In this document: positions 22,778 through 35,784 of the stretch, piece by piece
Position numbering within the stretch: the stretch's first letter is position 1
Layout: every line of letters starts with the position of its first letter
Assembly (NCBI GenBank): GCA_032622095.1
Contig: CP136061.1
Coordinates: forward strand, 196,154,935 to 196,218,934
Direction: 5' to 3'
Source: Siphonodentalium dalli
Taxonomy: Eukaryota; Mollusca; Scaphopoda; Gadilida; Siphonodentaliidae
Length of the DNA: 64,000 bases
Made by a program: the position numbers and the translations under genes
The notes under the pieces: model-generated
Seen by the model: only the letters and a program-made list of their open reading frames with translations
Databases searched by the model: none
Told to the model about the DNA's origin: nothing

Positions 22778-25182
22778 CTGAAATATATTGAGATACAGTA
22801 GTATTGGAGTGAGTTTACGATCGTATGAATTCGAGATCGTTACATTACATGTTTGTAGATTTTCTAAGGTATGTATAGCATTCCATGCAGCGTCGGGAAA
22901 AATGTCATAGAAACTCGAGCTCCAACCATCCTCGGTCAAATACGCACATAATCGACCTATAAAGTTATCTTCAGCATATTATCGGCTCAAAACGAGGCGA
23001 TACTCAACAGATTATCTACATAAAACAAGTTATATTATAAGCAGATAATGTGCGGATTTTCTGGAGAACAGGCTGGATATTTCCACGAGATCCCTATAAG
23101 AAAACTCTTTTGACAAGTCGTTCTCAGACAGTTTAATAATGTGGACTCAAAGTCTAGCCATATTGACTTACCGGCGTAATGTACTTGTGGGGATACTAAT
23201 TTCACATTCAGTGGCTAATAGGACACAATCGGTGGAGACCAAGGGAAATACCGGAATGCTCTGTTTTGAACCATGTCTACATGAGGGTATTTGCTGTATC
23301 GCCAGCCACTGATGTGTGTTTTGTGGGTTTTCGAGACGTCTGTGCTACATGAGTTCATGTATTTTTCATTTTTTTCATTTTGTCTGGTAAACTAAAAATG
23401 GACCTATATGCAATATCTACTAAAGTTACATGAGATGGGTCATCTTCTGAATTCATGACAATAGCACTCAAAATCAATATGTTATCACATAAAATTGAAG
23501 TCCACTCTTGTTAGAAGAAAACAAAACTTAATATATTGCTGAGGTTTATATTGAGGATCTTGGGTCTCCATGAGCTACCGACGGGCAGTTGACTCGCGTG
23601 ATCAGCATACTGTTTAAATAATTTAGAGTCAACACTATAACTTCAAATGTGTAGCAAGCGCGATAACTCAATGCATTAGTCGCATAACTGCAAACTTCAT
23701 TTGATCATGTTATGTTTACAATTTCAATGTTTACAACTTAGAATAAGCACGATGTGTTTCCTTTCAATCTTGTTGCGGCGTTAATTCTAGTACATGTTGT
23801 TTCGGGATGACTTAGGATATAGCCGACGAGGCGGATTAGTCGCACGCTGTATACAGCGATAATAATATAACGACAGTGCAGGTCGCACTCTGAGTCCATG
23901 CGCCTGTCCATTCGTGATCAATATGGTGATACACCACCACGTTTGCTGTTGAGATAGAAAGACTCTTGTTTCACAAACGAGAAAAGCTATGGATTCCAAT
24001 GCAATATTAAATGTCATAGCTTCTGAAAGCTATCATGGACTTGATTTGGAGTTGGTGGTGATATCAACAGAATTATGAATTCGTCGTCGGAGACAGGAAT
24101 ATCGTTCCTCGCTTAAAATCTTAAGCGAACGTCACAAAGTATTCCTAATCACAGGCCGCAACCGATGCCGACAAAGAGGACGAAGAGAAGAGAGTATCTA
24201 AACAGAATACCAATACAACTGGAAAGTGAAATCGTTTTGTTTCAGATTCATGACAGTCAAGAAATCGGAATGGTTCTGGTCGCGATTCGGAGAAAAGCGT
24301 CGACAACAACGAGCTTCATGTCAAAAGAAACAGAACATCTGTACAACAAATACTTAAGAAGACACACAAGTCATCCAAAAACATGTTCATATTTATGATA
24401 TAAATACCATTCGGAGAAATAATATCCGTAATCGAGATATGACAGAATGAATGTGCGGAAATACGCCAATGCGTCCTAACAGTGGAAGTACAGATTCCGA
24501 TTCCGAACTGAATCCCCTAAATTAAAAAAAACAAAAAAACAACGACAGCAACTTAAATCGCTGTCATGAAGCAGACCATTTGTGCAGTTTTCAGCAGACA
24601 ACAAACTCTCGGTATTGAATTCAGTTGAACAATGCGTACACGAACTGTTTGGGTGATAACATGCACTATAGTTCAAAAATCACAATCTGAATCGAATGTG
24701 TCTGATTTTGATTTACCTGACGTCAGCCAAAATGATTGGCCTTTTGGATCGGCCACCGATGAGAGGCTTGCAAAATATATGGTGAATGCCGTCACCATCA
24801 GTCCAAATCAAGAGAAAAGTTATCTCCTTTCCAACCACCAACTATAATATGTTAACCTGGGCTAAACAACAAGTTTGGAGAATTGTTATTAGCAGTACAA
24901 TTAAAATGCAAGATGGTACTATGAAAAAAGTGCAGGAGATCAATTCAGGTACCAGTACGACGTGCTCCTCCCCAAACAAATATTCTAGGTACAGAGTATT
25001 TTTCTTAAGTCTATCATTTTTGTTCTTGATATAAGATATATTTTCTTGTTTTGAGATATAATTTCTTAATAAGAAAATCTTTTTTGGCAGTGTACAGCTA
25101 TTGTAACCCTGTTTGTACCAAATACTAAAATTACGAGTTGAAAATAAACTTATTATCTGAACTTTTCCCTCCAATAAATAGA
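22778..25182. other. Gene 1 intron; no gene recognised
   Basis: It contains a palindromic repeat fragment at about 22930-23080 (the 3000-3350 family) and weak open frames (24165-24398, 24632-24847) without splice support. Confidence 0.45.
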
Positions 25183-25340
25183 GGATATCCACACTTTTTC
25201 AGTGGATATGGGTTATATCTCATGAGTGATGACAAAACATTGAATTTCCACGAGTGGCTTTAGCCACGAGTGGAAATTCAAATGTTTTGTCATCACGAAT
25301 GAGATTTAACCCATATCCACTGAAAAAGTGTGGATATTCT
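25183..25340. repeat. Near-perfect palindrome (fold-back)
   Basis: Arms of about 78 nt ('gatatccacactttttcagt...catcactc' region and its complement) meet around 25262 at 'gtggctttagccac'. Transcribed, this would form a long hairpin within the Gene 1 intron. Confidence 0.8.
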
Positions 25341-26068
25341 GTTTATTATATACTTTAGTTACTTGCCTATGGCCCCCAATGAATGTCAATACATCATAAA
25401 TTTCAAGCTGACACATTACGCCAAAAAAATAGTCCCATATTTAAAACACTCAAAAAGTATAGATTTTGTATTTATTATATACTTTCGTTACTTGCCGATG
25501 GCCCCCAATGAATGTCAGTACATGGTGTGTGCAGGAAATCATTCAATATGAAGTATAACCTGACTACACACATGGGGATCCATACGGCGCAATAATACCA
25601 GTGAGATATCGATATCTCACTAGTGGGATATCACTTATATCTCACTGCTAAAACCTTATAATTCAAGGGCAAGTATATAATAAATACGAATCCTTATGTG
25701 CTTGTATTATCTGAGTATACTGGTTTTTCCTGAACAACCACACAGATGAATAATATATCATTCCAATATAAACTTTATAACGAGTGCGAAAATACATGTA
25801 GTATAGAAAGAGTTAAAGATAACTAATCAGTTGACAATAAAATAAAAACCGGATATTTCACAAATCAGATAATTGGCCACTGAAGCTTTGTCATGGAAAA
25901 GTACTGTTACTTTTGAATTGTCGATGACTGGACGAAGTGCCATGTTCCCCGTCGTGTGTCATGCTTTCCCGACATTGATCGCGAAAGATTATAACTTTTA
26001 AATTACTTTTAGGTGATGATATTGCAATGAAAATGAGAGAAATCTCAGAAGTTCTCAGAAGTGCGCGC

Positions 26069-26498
26069 TTAACCCTTTACCCAACAGAACGGTCCTGTGC
26101 CAATGCATTCTCTTATATATGCGAGTCGACAATAGGTCGCCTCGCATATATAAGAGAATGCATTGGCTTACCACATATTAAAAATGATAAAATTGTCAAA
26201 GAATGTAGAAAAATATTATAAAAAATGTTTAAAAATGTAAGAAAAAAATATAAAATTGTTAAAGAATGTAAGAACAAATGGTAAAAAGTGTTAATGCCAA
26301 TGCATTCTCTTATATATGCGAGGCGACCTATGGTCGACTCGCATATATAAGAGAATGCATTGGCACAGGGCATAACTGTAACCATCACAATGTGGTCAAA
26401 TGAACCGGTTCCAATGATATCCATATTTGTATGGTGTTATTGAGACAGACCGAAGATATTTTAGCTTTATTTGGCCGCTTTGTTGGGTAAAGGGTTAA
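26069..26498. mobile_element. TTAA-flanked piggyBac-like MITE with paired hairpins, best copy
   Basis: TTAA lies at 26069-26072 and 26495-26498, with perfect 13-bp TIRs CCCTTTACCCAAC / GTTGGGTAAAGGG. Two oppositely oriented hairpins of about 72 nt (26096-26168 and 26293-26368) flank an AT-rich centre of 'aaaatgtaagaaaa' repeats. The element sits in a Gene 1 intron. The open frames at both ends are translations of the hairpins. Confidence 0.8.
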
Positions 26499-27392
26499 TA
26501 ACAATCAATCTGGATATGTTAGTGGGATGCGTTTTCAGGAAACACAAGGGTGAAACTTGGCAGAGTATCAAGGCAAATCAAATGTTCTGGAGAAACCAGA
26601 AACCTTACAATGCGCAATAAGGGACATTCTCACAAAGATTATAGTGGGTAATGATATCCCATTGTTTCATATATCATCTTAATTTACAGCGAGCACAGTT
26701 ACCAAGTACTTAAATAATTGGAACATGTTTACTTGAGATAAATGTATACATGTATAAGATACTGTTGTGTGGTATTTACATTTATTTACACTGATCATCT
26801 TATCATACATGTATAACAAAATCCATACAATATAATTAATGATGTGAAAGGATAACGTGAAGAAGTTATGAAACTTTTGAATAGCTATTGTTGAAATTTA
26901 GCATGGGCCATTTTAATTTATATCCAATTTATTTTACGACCCGAGAATAATGGGGGGCTTCGACCTGTTTTCAATTTGAGGCCATTAAACTCAGTTGTTA
27001 GATAACATTTCAACGTGGGATTTCTTACCTCTGTGGACCAAGAGATAAATAGTTCAGTATTCAGATTCATATTGGTTATCACATATATTAAAAAAATTAT
27101 TATTCAGAACTGAACCAATGGTTTTTTTCTTTTGCATTCACAGTTTTACTATCAGCTTGACTACAGTTCGTCGAATATTTATCAAAATCACGAAATAGTT
27201 ATTTGCATATATACATCCGGTCAATAGGATCGCTATCTGTTTATATCATTGACGATTTTTTTGGGGCAAATGTCACTGAAGCAAAATATCTCGAAGGCAC
27301 CCAATATACCTCGAAATTTTTCCAAATAACATTAAAATGAGGATTACGAGTCGTGCTGTAGTGGATGTAATATGTTCATATTATAAATGTAC

Positions 27393-27647
27393 CAGATTGA
27401 CTTTGTTCATCAGTAGTCTTCGCCGTTGTGGGTCGATATGCTACTGTCGACATATTCAACATCTGTCTGTCGCTGGTGCTATTTGCTCCGACTACAAGTG
27501 ATGTGCGCACTGACTTGACCCAGACAATCTGCGTTATTTCAGTTGTGGCGGTAGTCTGGTGTGGAACTGATATGGTCGTACTCTTCATATCTTCTGTCCT
27601 CTGTGATATAGACATATCAGTAGTCGGGTGTGTTCTCCTGTCATTAC
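27393..27647 (-). CDS. Gene 1, Thr/Ser-rich extracellular stalk exon
   Basis: 255 nt with acceptor CATTTTAG|GTAATGAC (27648/27647) and donor CAATCTG|GTACAT (27393/27392, weaker than consensus). Both borders are in phase 1. The 85 residues are rich in Thr and Ser (THPTTD, KSTTISVPHQTTATTE, RPTTAKTTDE), with N-glycosylation sequons NST and NMS and no cysteine. This is typical of an O-glycosylated stalk between an extracellular domain and the membrane. It lies between the SUEL-like exon and the membrane exon on the same strand, and its phases fit both. Confidence 0.6.
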
Positions 27648-27699
27648 CTAAAATGGATTGCTTCATATGTGTAGGTTACCCGGACGATTTACAGTAGGC

Positions 27700-28760
27700 C
27701 CCCGTCGAATTGGAAGTCCCTTTGAGGAAATTCCACCATTCTCGGATATCGATCAAATTTGGTGAAAAAGACAACTTTATTGGGGGACCGGTGCGTGTAT
27801 AGGTAACATGAGACGTATTTCAAGCGAATAACGACACGAGAATCAACAGTAGTAGTTAGTTTTATCAAATATATTCGCGGAGATCGCTTTAGGAAATCAA
27901 AACGCAGTATCAGTCAAGGTATCCCCAGATGTCACCTTAATTCCCCTTTGAAGTTGTCTCTTTCGCCAAAATTTAAGGGACACTCCGCGAGTATTGGGAT
28001 CTTCGCAAACGGGACTTATATGTATACTATATTTGAAGATGAATTTCACTTTATAATGAAATTCCCATTATATGCCAATTTGAGAGATGTAATTTTTAGT
28101 GTGATGAATTTGGAAATGACTGACTGTTCGCTATAACAGAGCTTAATCAATTGAAATTGATCCTCATAAGTAAAACTCCAAATTCATGTTATCAAATATG
28201 CAACTTGATAAGGCGATATTTCGAACGAAAATCTCAGGAATATCAGTATATTGTCGGTGATAGTAGTTTCATTTCAAAAAGTTATAACATCACACATATA
28301 TATATACATTGTTATAGCGGTGTTCATTTTATAGTTTTAAGTTTCATTATGTACCTTTCTATATTTAAAGATATAACCATGACAATGTTATGTTATATAT
28401 TTGCCGAACTCAATTTGTTTTGTGTTGCATACTGACTTATATATGGTGTTTTGTGCTAATACATCACGGTGGGATCACGTGGTTTCGAGGTTGGTGAGTA
28501 CCACGCATTCAAAATTTGCAAACGCACAAAAACATAGAAAACGAGGAACTGACACAAAACATAGCAGTTTGACTGTTACGAGCATGTGCTAGTTTATTTT
28601 GGAAACAAGTTGATACCTTATTTGTTCGAAAATACTTAGTGGTTTTCCATAACATTCTGACCAAAGTTGCCAGTCGGAGGTGCGTGGAATACACCAGTAC
28701 ATACATCTTGGAGAATCCTTCGACTAACAACTTTGGTCAGAATGTTGGAGCAAACAAATG
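27700..28760. repeat. Imperfect inverted repeats, no gene
   Basis: Two structures lie within the Gene 1 intron. At about 27710-27990 'aaaaagacaactttattggg' faces 'cccctttgaagttgtctctt'. At 28615-28785 'cataacattctgaccaaagttg' faces 'caactttggtcagaatgttg' in a palindrome. Confidence 0.55.
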
Positions 28761-29234
28761 TGAATTTGGACAAAAATGAGGTATCAGTTTGTTTGATAAT
28801 TAGTATAGCATCTGCTCGTAGCTGTCAAAATAAAATCCCCATCGGCACAGTATCTATAATCGGCACAGTAAGCACACGTATGTAAATACAAATATTTTCG
28901 TGTGATTTTTTATACATTTTTAGAGAAAAGACGAGTTGCAATCTTCATATGAATCAAATTAAACGTAGTAATTTATCACATGTATTACGTCATATGATGA
29001 AAATATGTCAAAATATACACGCAATACTAATGTACGGACTCTATATATTCTTGTTAGGAACACCAAAAGCCATCGAAACTTATCAGCTTCTTTCAACTTT
29101 CTGGTAAAGTGTGATAAAATATACGCTCTTTATTTTTACCCGTCTAACACAGCACGCTCTTTAATGATTCAAACCGAAGAAAAATTATATGTTTCCAAGG
29201 TTATTTCCAAGACACTTATGGATATCTCCTGTAT

Positions 29235-29736
29235 TTAAAGGCACGGTTGGCCTTAGTTGTCGAAAATATTCATATTTGTTCCAAACACCGTCAACAGACA
29301 AACATTAAAACGCATACAGTTTCGTTCATATATACCATGACCATCGCGTAAACAGCATGCTATCATAAAGACTTACTATATGTTACATAAGCAAGAGCCT
29401 GATTGTGTTACAGAAGACAACACAGAGTCACTGGCTAATCACACACAAATGATATAAACGCTCTTTATTAGTTCCATATCAGGAATTCAGCAACAAAGAA
29501 CGCTCTTTATGTTTACCATCATAATATAAACAAACACCAGAAAAGTAACTTTTTATGCTTTTGTTTACATAACAATGGTCAAACAAATGACAATAACATA
29601 CTGTTTATGCGATATTTCTTATTTGTATACGGACAAAGTCTTTCTACATTTTGATGTTCTTTCTGTTTGTGGCGGTTTTTGATGGGTGGAAATATTTTCA
29701 CAGGATACCCACCGCCAAGGCCAACCGTACCTTTAA
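29235..29736. mobile_element. ~500-bp TTAA-flanked element, copy 3
   Basis: TTAA lies at both ends, with termini AAAGGCACGGTTGGCCTT and AAGGCCAACCGTACCTT. It is collinear with 952-1452 but has several substitutions, so it is older. Confidence 0.7.
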
Positions 29737-30320
29737 TATCGATATATTTTGATCACTGCAATGAGATGAACGCAACAAATTATTAGGCATGAACTGAACG
29801 CTATATATGCTTTAAAAAAATAAAAATGTCTTACGAATGATACTTAACCATGTTGTCCATAGCCTAGTTTAAACATACCTTATTATATACATGTGTGTAG
29901 TTCGCATTACTTCTATATAGCATATATGCATGTGTCTGTATATCTATGCTCGCCTGTTTTGGATCTCACTCGTTGGCTTATCGAACCGACAAGGAAGATA
30001 GTAGCCACGTTCAGTTACACGCATGCGCGAGTTGTGACATGCACTGCTATATTGTCGACGAAATTCACCCAATCCTTGCGACTACGGTACAATGTCATTA
30101 GTTCAGGGTTTTGTGTCCTAATTTCCAAAGGTCAACGTAAGAGTATGCACACACATATATAATATATAGAACCACAACGGAACTTCATAACATCCAGAAT
30201 AATTTTCAATAAAACTTTACAACCTCATTACGAAATAATGACGCGATTATATTGCATTTCCAACATTAATCAAATGGGTCACATGACGTGGAATTGAAAC
30301 CTCAAAGTTAACTTTCTCAC

Positions 30321-30584
30321 CTGTACATTGGTATGTCACACATATGGTCCACAACGTGACACTGATACCAGGCCGCTCGACTACACACGATCGTTTACCG
30401 TCGCAGGTAGCCTTTAGGTAGGTCAACAACATTCCGTCAGTGTCACAGTCTCTCGTGAGAAATCCCGAGCAGGTCGCGGTGAACAGTTCGATGACGTATG
30501 GATCTATGCATTGAATGTATTTGTGCTCTAGAAAATTACGCTCAAGACAATCGCGCTTCGTGAAGCCACAACTAACAACAGCAA
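30321..30584 (-). CDS. Gene 1, SUEL/rhamnose-binding-lectin-like extracellular exon
   Basis: 264 nt with acceptor TTTGTTTACAG|TTGCTG (30585/30584) and donor GTACAG|GTGAGAAAG (30321/30320). Both borders are in phase 1, as is usual for shuffled extracellular modules. The 88 residues have cysteines at a spacing like the SUEL (D-galactoside/L-rhamnose-binding lectin) domain. They include the block ATCDGKRSCVV and a closing CVTYQC, comparable to the family's C-GK-SC and L-V-Y-C signature. The ligand-loop Tyr-Gly seen in many rhamnose-binding lectins is not evident, so sugar binding is uncertain. Together with the stalk and membrane exons it gives a type I receptor ectodomain. The signal-peptide exon upstream was not found. 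Confidence 0.6.
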
Positions 30585-30989
30585 CTGTAAACAAAATAAA
30601 AAGAAGAATTATATATATATATATATATATCTAACTTTAATTTAGGTAATATTGCCAGTAGTCGTTAGGTGTACATATATTTAAAGGCGCGGATGACCTT
30701 CGTTATAGCTTATAATTTAGAAATTAAAGTCACCAAATAAAAAAATTTCCTCAATAGTATACTAATAATATAGTATAATGATAGTATGAATGTGATGATA
30801 TCATCCACAAAACACACTTGCGCGATCCGAGAGTTTGTTTACATACAGCACGTAAATAGTGAACGATAAGCAAAACATTCAACACCGTGGCGATTTATTT
30901 TAGGAGAGTTATTCACGGTGATCAGTGGTGAAGATTAGCGAGTGCTATGCATGTATGTTGCAAACAACTTGGTGGAATTTCTAACCATC

Positions 30990-31864
30990 ATTATCTAAAC
31001 AAGTTCATACATGGCTTTTGTCTTAAGCGCATCCAATGTCTTCCCATGAGATGCAGAACTGACATTGTACTTGGACTTATAGGGAGTTTCCCCTTGTAAT
31101 CGATATGTGGCGCCCCTCAATCGAAAGCATGTAAGCAGATTTTTGTTAGACGACTACACGAATTTAAAGCCAAGCAGTCCCAGGATTACTATTTTCTAAG
31201 TGAACTGTGCTCTTTATTTGAAAAAAATATAACATTGAATGATGTTTTCGTGGATTATGTCAATTCCTGGATCTCTATTTAATTCCCAAATTGGCATGAA
31301 AGAAACGCACTAGGGCAGAGGTACACGCCGTAAATGATACTTCGTGGAAATCAAATGTTATAAATGATCCTTTTTTCAGTCGCTTCTGCAGAATCCAGGA
31401 ATCCCTTCACATTTCTAACTTGTGGCACTTATGTCGGAAATTTCACGAAAACAAACCTGCATATTTCACAGTAGCTCGGGTTATTGAATCATCGGCGTCC
31501 ATCGAAGCAGGACTTTGCCCGTTATGTGGAAAGTCATATATACACCGGCAAAATTATGCACATCCTTATTGAGTGCAACGCCCTGGTTAACATACGCAAT
31601 GACATGTTCTATGCAATTATTGACCAATATGGATTGCAATTATTTATCTCTGTCGAAGATCTGTCTCCTGACGATATGATATCATTACACTTATCCCACG
31701 TCCACGATAGCTTGGTAGCAGCAATGGACTATACTGACTCGTTTATAAACTGTATTGTCAATGAACCGTTGTGGCAAACATACAGTTTTATAGCTCAACG
31801 AAAACACATTCTGACACAGTTAGAAATCGGCACCAATCTTGCTATTGTGGTCTCCTCGGTGTAG
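30990..31864 (+). pseudogene. LINE (non-LTR retrotransposon) C-terminal relic
   Basis: Translation in shifting frames gives segments typical of LINE C-termini. One is a stretch around 31030-31280 with LPMRCRTDIVLGLIGSFPL. Near 31510 comes CPLCGKSY, followed after a frameshift by HILIECNAL (31560-31585), the usual zinc-knuckle-like C-x2-C...H-x4-C block after the reverse transcriptase. At least one stop and one frameshift break it, so it is dead. Family (CR1/L2-like) is a guess. Confidence 0.5.
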
Positions 31865-32985
31865 ACTAAGTCTTCTCGGTCTACAACAGTTTGGAATATT
31901 ATTAGGGTTGACGCTGCAACATCCCAACCGATATCCCAAGCCGTTGTGGACCAAGAAGACGTGGCCTACCCCGGTGTTTAGTGTTTTGCTTATTGCATAC
32001 TCTTTCTGTACTGTTTGTTTATAACCGGACGTGTGTTTACATATCGCAGAGTACCAGCATGACACTAACATGCATAATACGCGATATATTTGATTGGTAT
32101 AAGAACAATGTTTGTCTATAATATAATATTCTTTCTGTTTATGGCGGTTTTACCGGATGTGACTATTTTAACAATACTCACCGCCAACACTTACCTTATC
32201 TTTAAAAACAAGATGTCACATATAATGTATAACATATTTCACAATGTTTTAGTTTTATCTGAATTATGTGTATTTCGCTTTAGTAGAATTAACAGTCATA
32301 GGAAAGTGATTCGAGAAACGAAAGATTGTCCTTGGCAAACAAATGTTCTGATACATACATGTACATGTACCTAGTATATGGTACTGGTCACGGTTTAGCA
32401 GTCTCGAAAGGCACAATATATTTGATGTCACTCATGTTGTATTCAAGGCAAGAAGTTCATGCAATTACTCGGTTATATGTGGCGATCGTCGACAGAAGGG
32501 TAATTGCGTCGCCATAGTGATTCGAGTAGATTATGGTGTGACTAAACCAGCCCGGATCGCCACTAAGTGTATAGGTGTGATTTTAATGGCAATAACTACA
32601 CGGGGGTGTCATGGAAACAAACACACACACGGATGGGGGTCGCGGCCGCACAGAAGTGCCGCTATTAACCCTCAATATGCCGCCATCGCCATCGCAAATA
32701 TGCAACACCTTCCAATTGTGCGCATAAAAATGGGATAAGCACGCTCTCTTTTCATCACATTAGGAATAAACTAAGAAGGAACGCTCTTTCAAAATGTCAC
32801 TCTTTCAAAATGATATGACTCGAATAAGTCTTTCTGTTGCATATAAAGTTTGTATCAAAATAGTTAACTTATCAATCGACCGAAAACGGACGGGATGTAT
32901 ATAACAATAGCAAGGACAATTTCAAGCTTCAAACCGCATGGGGCTTTCATGGCGGGAACTGTGCTGGTGCAGCATTAAGATAAGT

Positions 32986-33152
32986 GCCAGTGCATTATCT
33001 TATATATGCGAGTCTCCCATATTGAGTCTCGCATATATAAGAGCATGCAGTGGGTACAATGCCAAGGTAAATAGTGTTAGACCAATGCATTTCCTTATAT
33101 ACACGAGGTTCCCTATGAGATACTCGCATATATAAGAGAGTGCATTGGCACA
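32986..33152. mobile_element. Pair of 'tatatatgcgag' hairpins (MITE relic)
   Basis: Hairpins at 32986-33055 and 33080-33152 have the same fold and paired arrangement as in 26069-26498. A downstream 'cagtcatggaagggttaa' resembles the terminus of 524-818. A half hairpin of this family also lies at about 50400-50430. Confidence 0.55.
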
Positions 33153-33713
33153 GGGTTTTCGCTAAATTTCAGGAAGCTTCAGTCATGGAAGGGTTAAATT
33201 CCTTCGAAGTAGATTCGTGCAAAATAACGTCTGTAAAATAACCATCATCAACCTGCATCAACAAGTAGATGGAAAATACATCGACTTTGTTCCTATTTTA
33301 ATTATATTAATAACTCTCCAATAATGAGATTTCTCATTATCAAAACCATTGTTATGTAATCATTACTGTTACAGTGGCATTATCAATACAACTCAATTGG
33401 CACAATCAGTCACCACAGTTTAATCAAAACTTGAGGCCGCGGTAAACATTGGTAAATGTCAAAGCAATGACAAATATTCTAAAAATCATATTCAGATATT
33501 ATATTTGAACTTTCTAATGTTAGCGATGTTTGTTGACAAATCACTATAACAGTTTTGTTTACAGACATATAACAATGGTTTCAACACGCAAAAGTTTCTT
33601 ATTGGAAAACTATCAATAATGTATATAAGAACACAGTTTATCTATTTATGCATGTTCTTCTTATAGCGGTGATATTTTATATACATTTATATTTTTGAGT
33701 GCATTGGGTCACT

Positions 33714-34215
33714 TTAAAGGCACGTGAGGCCTTAGTTGTCGAAAATATTCCTATTTGTTCCAATCACCGTAAACAGAAAAACATTAAAACGCATACAGTT
33801 TCGTTCATATATACCATGACCATCGCGTAAACAGCATGTTATCATAAAGATTTACTATATTTTACCTAAGCAAGAGCCTGATTGTGTTACAGAAGACAGC
33901 ACAATTTTGCTGGCTAATCACACATAGATGGCATAAACGCTCTTTATTCGTTCCATATCAGGAATTCCCCAACAAAGAACGCTCTTTATGTTTACCATCA
34001 TAATATAAACAAACGCCAGAAAAGTTACTTTTTATGCTTTTGTTTACATAACAATGGTCAAATATATGACAATAACATACTGTGTATGCGATATTTCTTA
34101 TTTGTATACGGACAAAGTCCGTCTACATTTTGTTGTTCTTTCTGTTTGTGGCGGTTTTTGACGGGTGGAAATATTTTCACAGGATACCCACCGCCAAGGC
34201 CAACCGTACCTTTAA
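33714..34215. mobile_element. ~500-bp TTAA-flanked element, copy 4
   Basis: TTAA lies at 33714-33717 and 34212-34215, collinear with copies 1-3. Confidence 0.7.
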
Positions 34216-34341
34216 CGCTAAGTTTGGTGAAATTTGAGGTGGGTCTAAACATATAAGCAGGTTCTATAGAGCATGCATCTTCAAAATGGCCAGATGCAAA
34301 GAAAAAACAATGATAACGGGTCTTGCAAATTGATACGAGAT

Positions 34342-34843
34342 TTAAAGATACGGGCGGTGTTGGTGGTGGGTATGCTGTTAAAATATTCACCTCCGTCAAA
34401 AACCGCCATAAACAGAAAGAATAGTAAAATATAGACAGACTTTGTTCTTACACCAATCAGAAATATGGCATAAAACCGTATGTTTATTGTATTTTTTTCC
34501 TCCTTTGTTATGTAAACACAAGCAAAAAACGTTACGTTACCTGGCTTTTGTTTAGATCCGGATATGGTAACATAAAGAGCGTCATTTGTTACTGTTTTCC
34601 TGATATGGAAATAATAAAGAGCGTTTATATCATGTGTGTGTGATTAACCAATAGAATTGCCCTGTGTTATGTAAACAAAAGCACAACTTCTGTAACACGA
34701 GCAGTCTTGACGACAATATACTGTTTACACGCTGATTATGTTTGGCATATGAACAAAACTATATATATTTTAATTTTCCTTCTGTTGATGGCGATTTGAA
34801 CAAATATGAATATTTCTGCAACGAACGCCGCCCGTGCCTTTAA
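34342..34843. mobile_element. ~500-bp TTAA-flanked element, diverged inverted copy
   Basis: TTAA lies at 34342-34345 and 34840-34843. The order of motifs is reversed relative to copy 4 (starts 'agatacgggcggtgttggtg', ends 'cgccgcccgtgcctt'). The pair 33714-34843 is thus an inverted arrangement of the same family about 130 bp apart. Confidence 0.6.
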
Positions 34844-35477
34844 ATTTTTGTTTTATGGCTCGTAACCGAAAAACGCAAAATATAAACAATATCGGAGATA
34901 CAGTACGTTATAAGGTACTAACCATGGGTGATTATTCCACACAAAAACGGTAGGATGCGCATTTTGCATGCTAGATTTCTATGATATCCGTATTAATTTT
35001 CGCTTGTTTCTTCTATTATTATCTTTATCAATTGAGAGTCATGTGACAGAAGGAACACGTATATTTTATGTACATTAACTTAGATCAAGATGACGGGCGA
35101 GTGACAACGAATTGCACACAGGAAATTGTTTTATAATGATAAGCACCACTTGACATGCATACTTTAATCGCTATAGCAAGTTCGAGGTAGAAGATGACTC
35201 TTTTCCCCAACGTCATATAGTTTATTAGAAAGTTAAACACACTATATGTGACACGTGGAATATCGACCAATAGGGAATAACGGGGAAGTCCGCATTTCCA
35301 TGTACAGTATATGGTTGTTCATTTTAGGATAAATGTGGGTACATATCATATAAATGTTTATGCCTCTAATTAAAACATATAGTAATAGTTTGCTTTACTA
35401 TTTAAAATTGTCGGGACTCCGGGTGACGTAATTTGGATAAATATACAGATGGATAATAAAAATGTCATTATAGAATA

Positions 35478-35612
35478 CTGTGTACAGTATGTGTTTTTTT
35501 GTACTCGTCCAAGTTGTGGTGAAAAGTCACAACGGACTCGACGCTACGCGTCTCGTCCAATATGACTTTTCACCACAACCTGGACTCGTACAAGAAACAC
35601 ACATACTGTACA
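35478..35612. repeat. Near-perfect palindrome (fold-back)
   Basis: The arms 'tgtgtacagtatgtgttttt...gtggtgaaaagtca' and complement meet near 35546 at 'gacgctacgcgtc'. Confidence 0.75.
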
Positions 35613-35784
35613 CAACAGAAAATGTTCAGATACTAAGTTGTTAAACTTATTATCTGAATATTTCCCAGTAAATTCCCCCCAATTAAAAGAAATCCGTTTG
35701 CACATGTATATAATATGTTCATCTTTCTATCACCTGCTTACATTTCAGGAACATTCCTCCAGACCAGCTCAATTTTACAACGTA

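Noticed and set aside
33718-34399. Minus-strand frame of 113 codons at 34058-34399
   Set aside because: It spans the end of a TTAA-flanked repeat and its neighbour; similar frames appear in other copies of the repeat.
35085-35216. Possible signal-peptide exon for Gene 1 (starts MTLGKRVIFYLELAIAI)
   Set aside because: Hydrophobic core contains Glu, no convincing phase-1 donor follows, and the distance to 30584 is unsupported.
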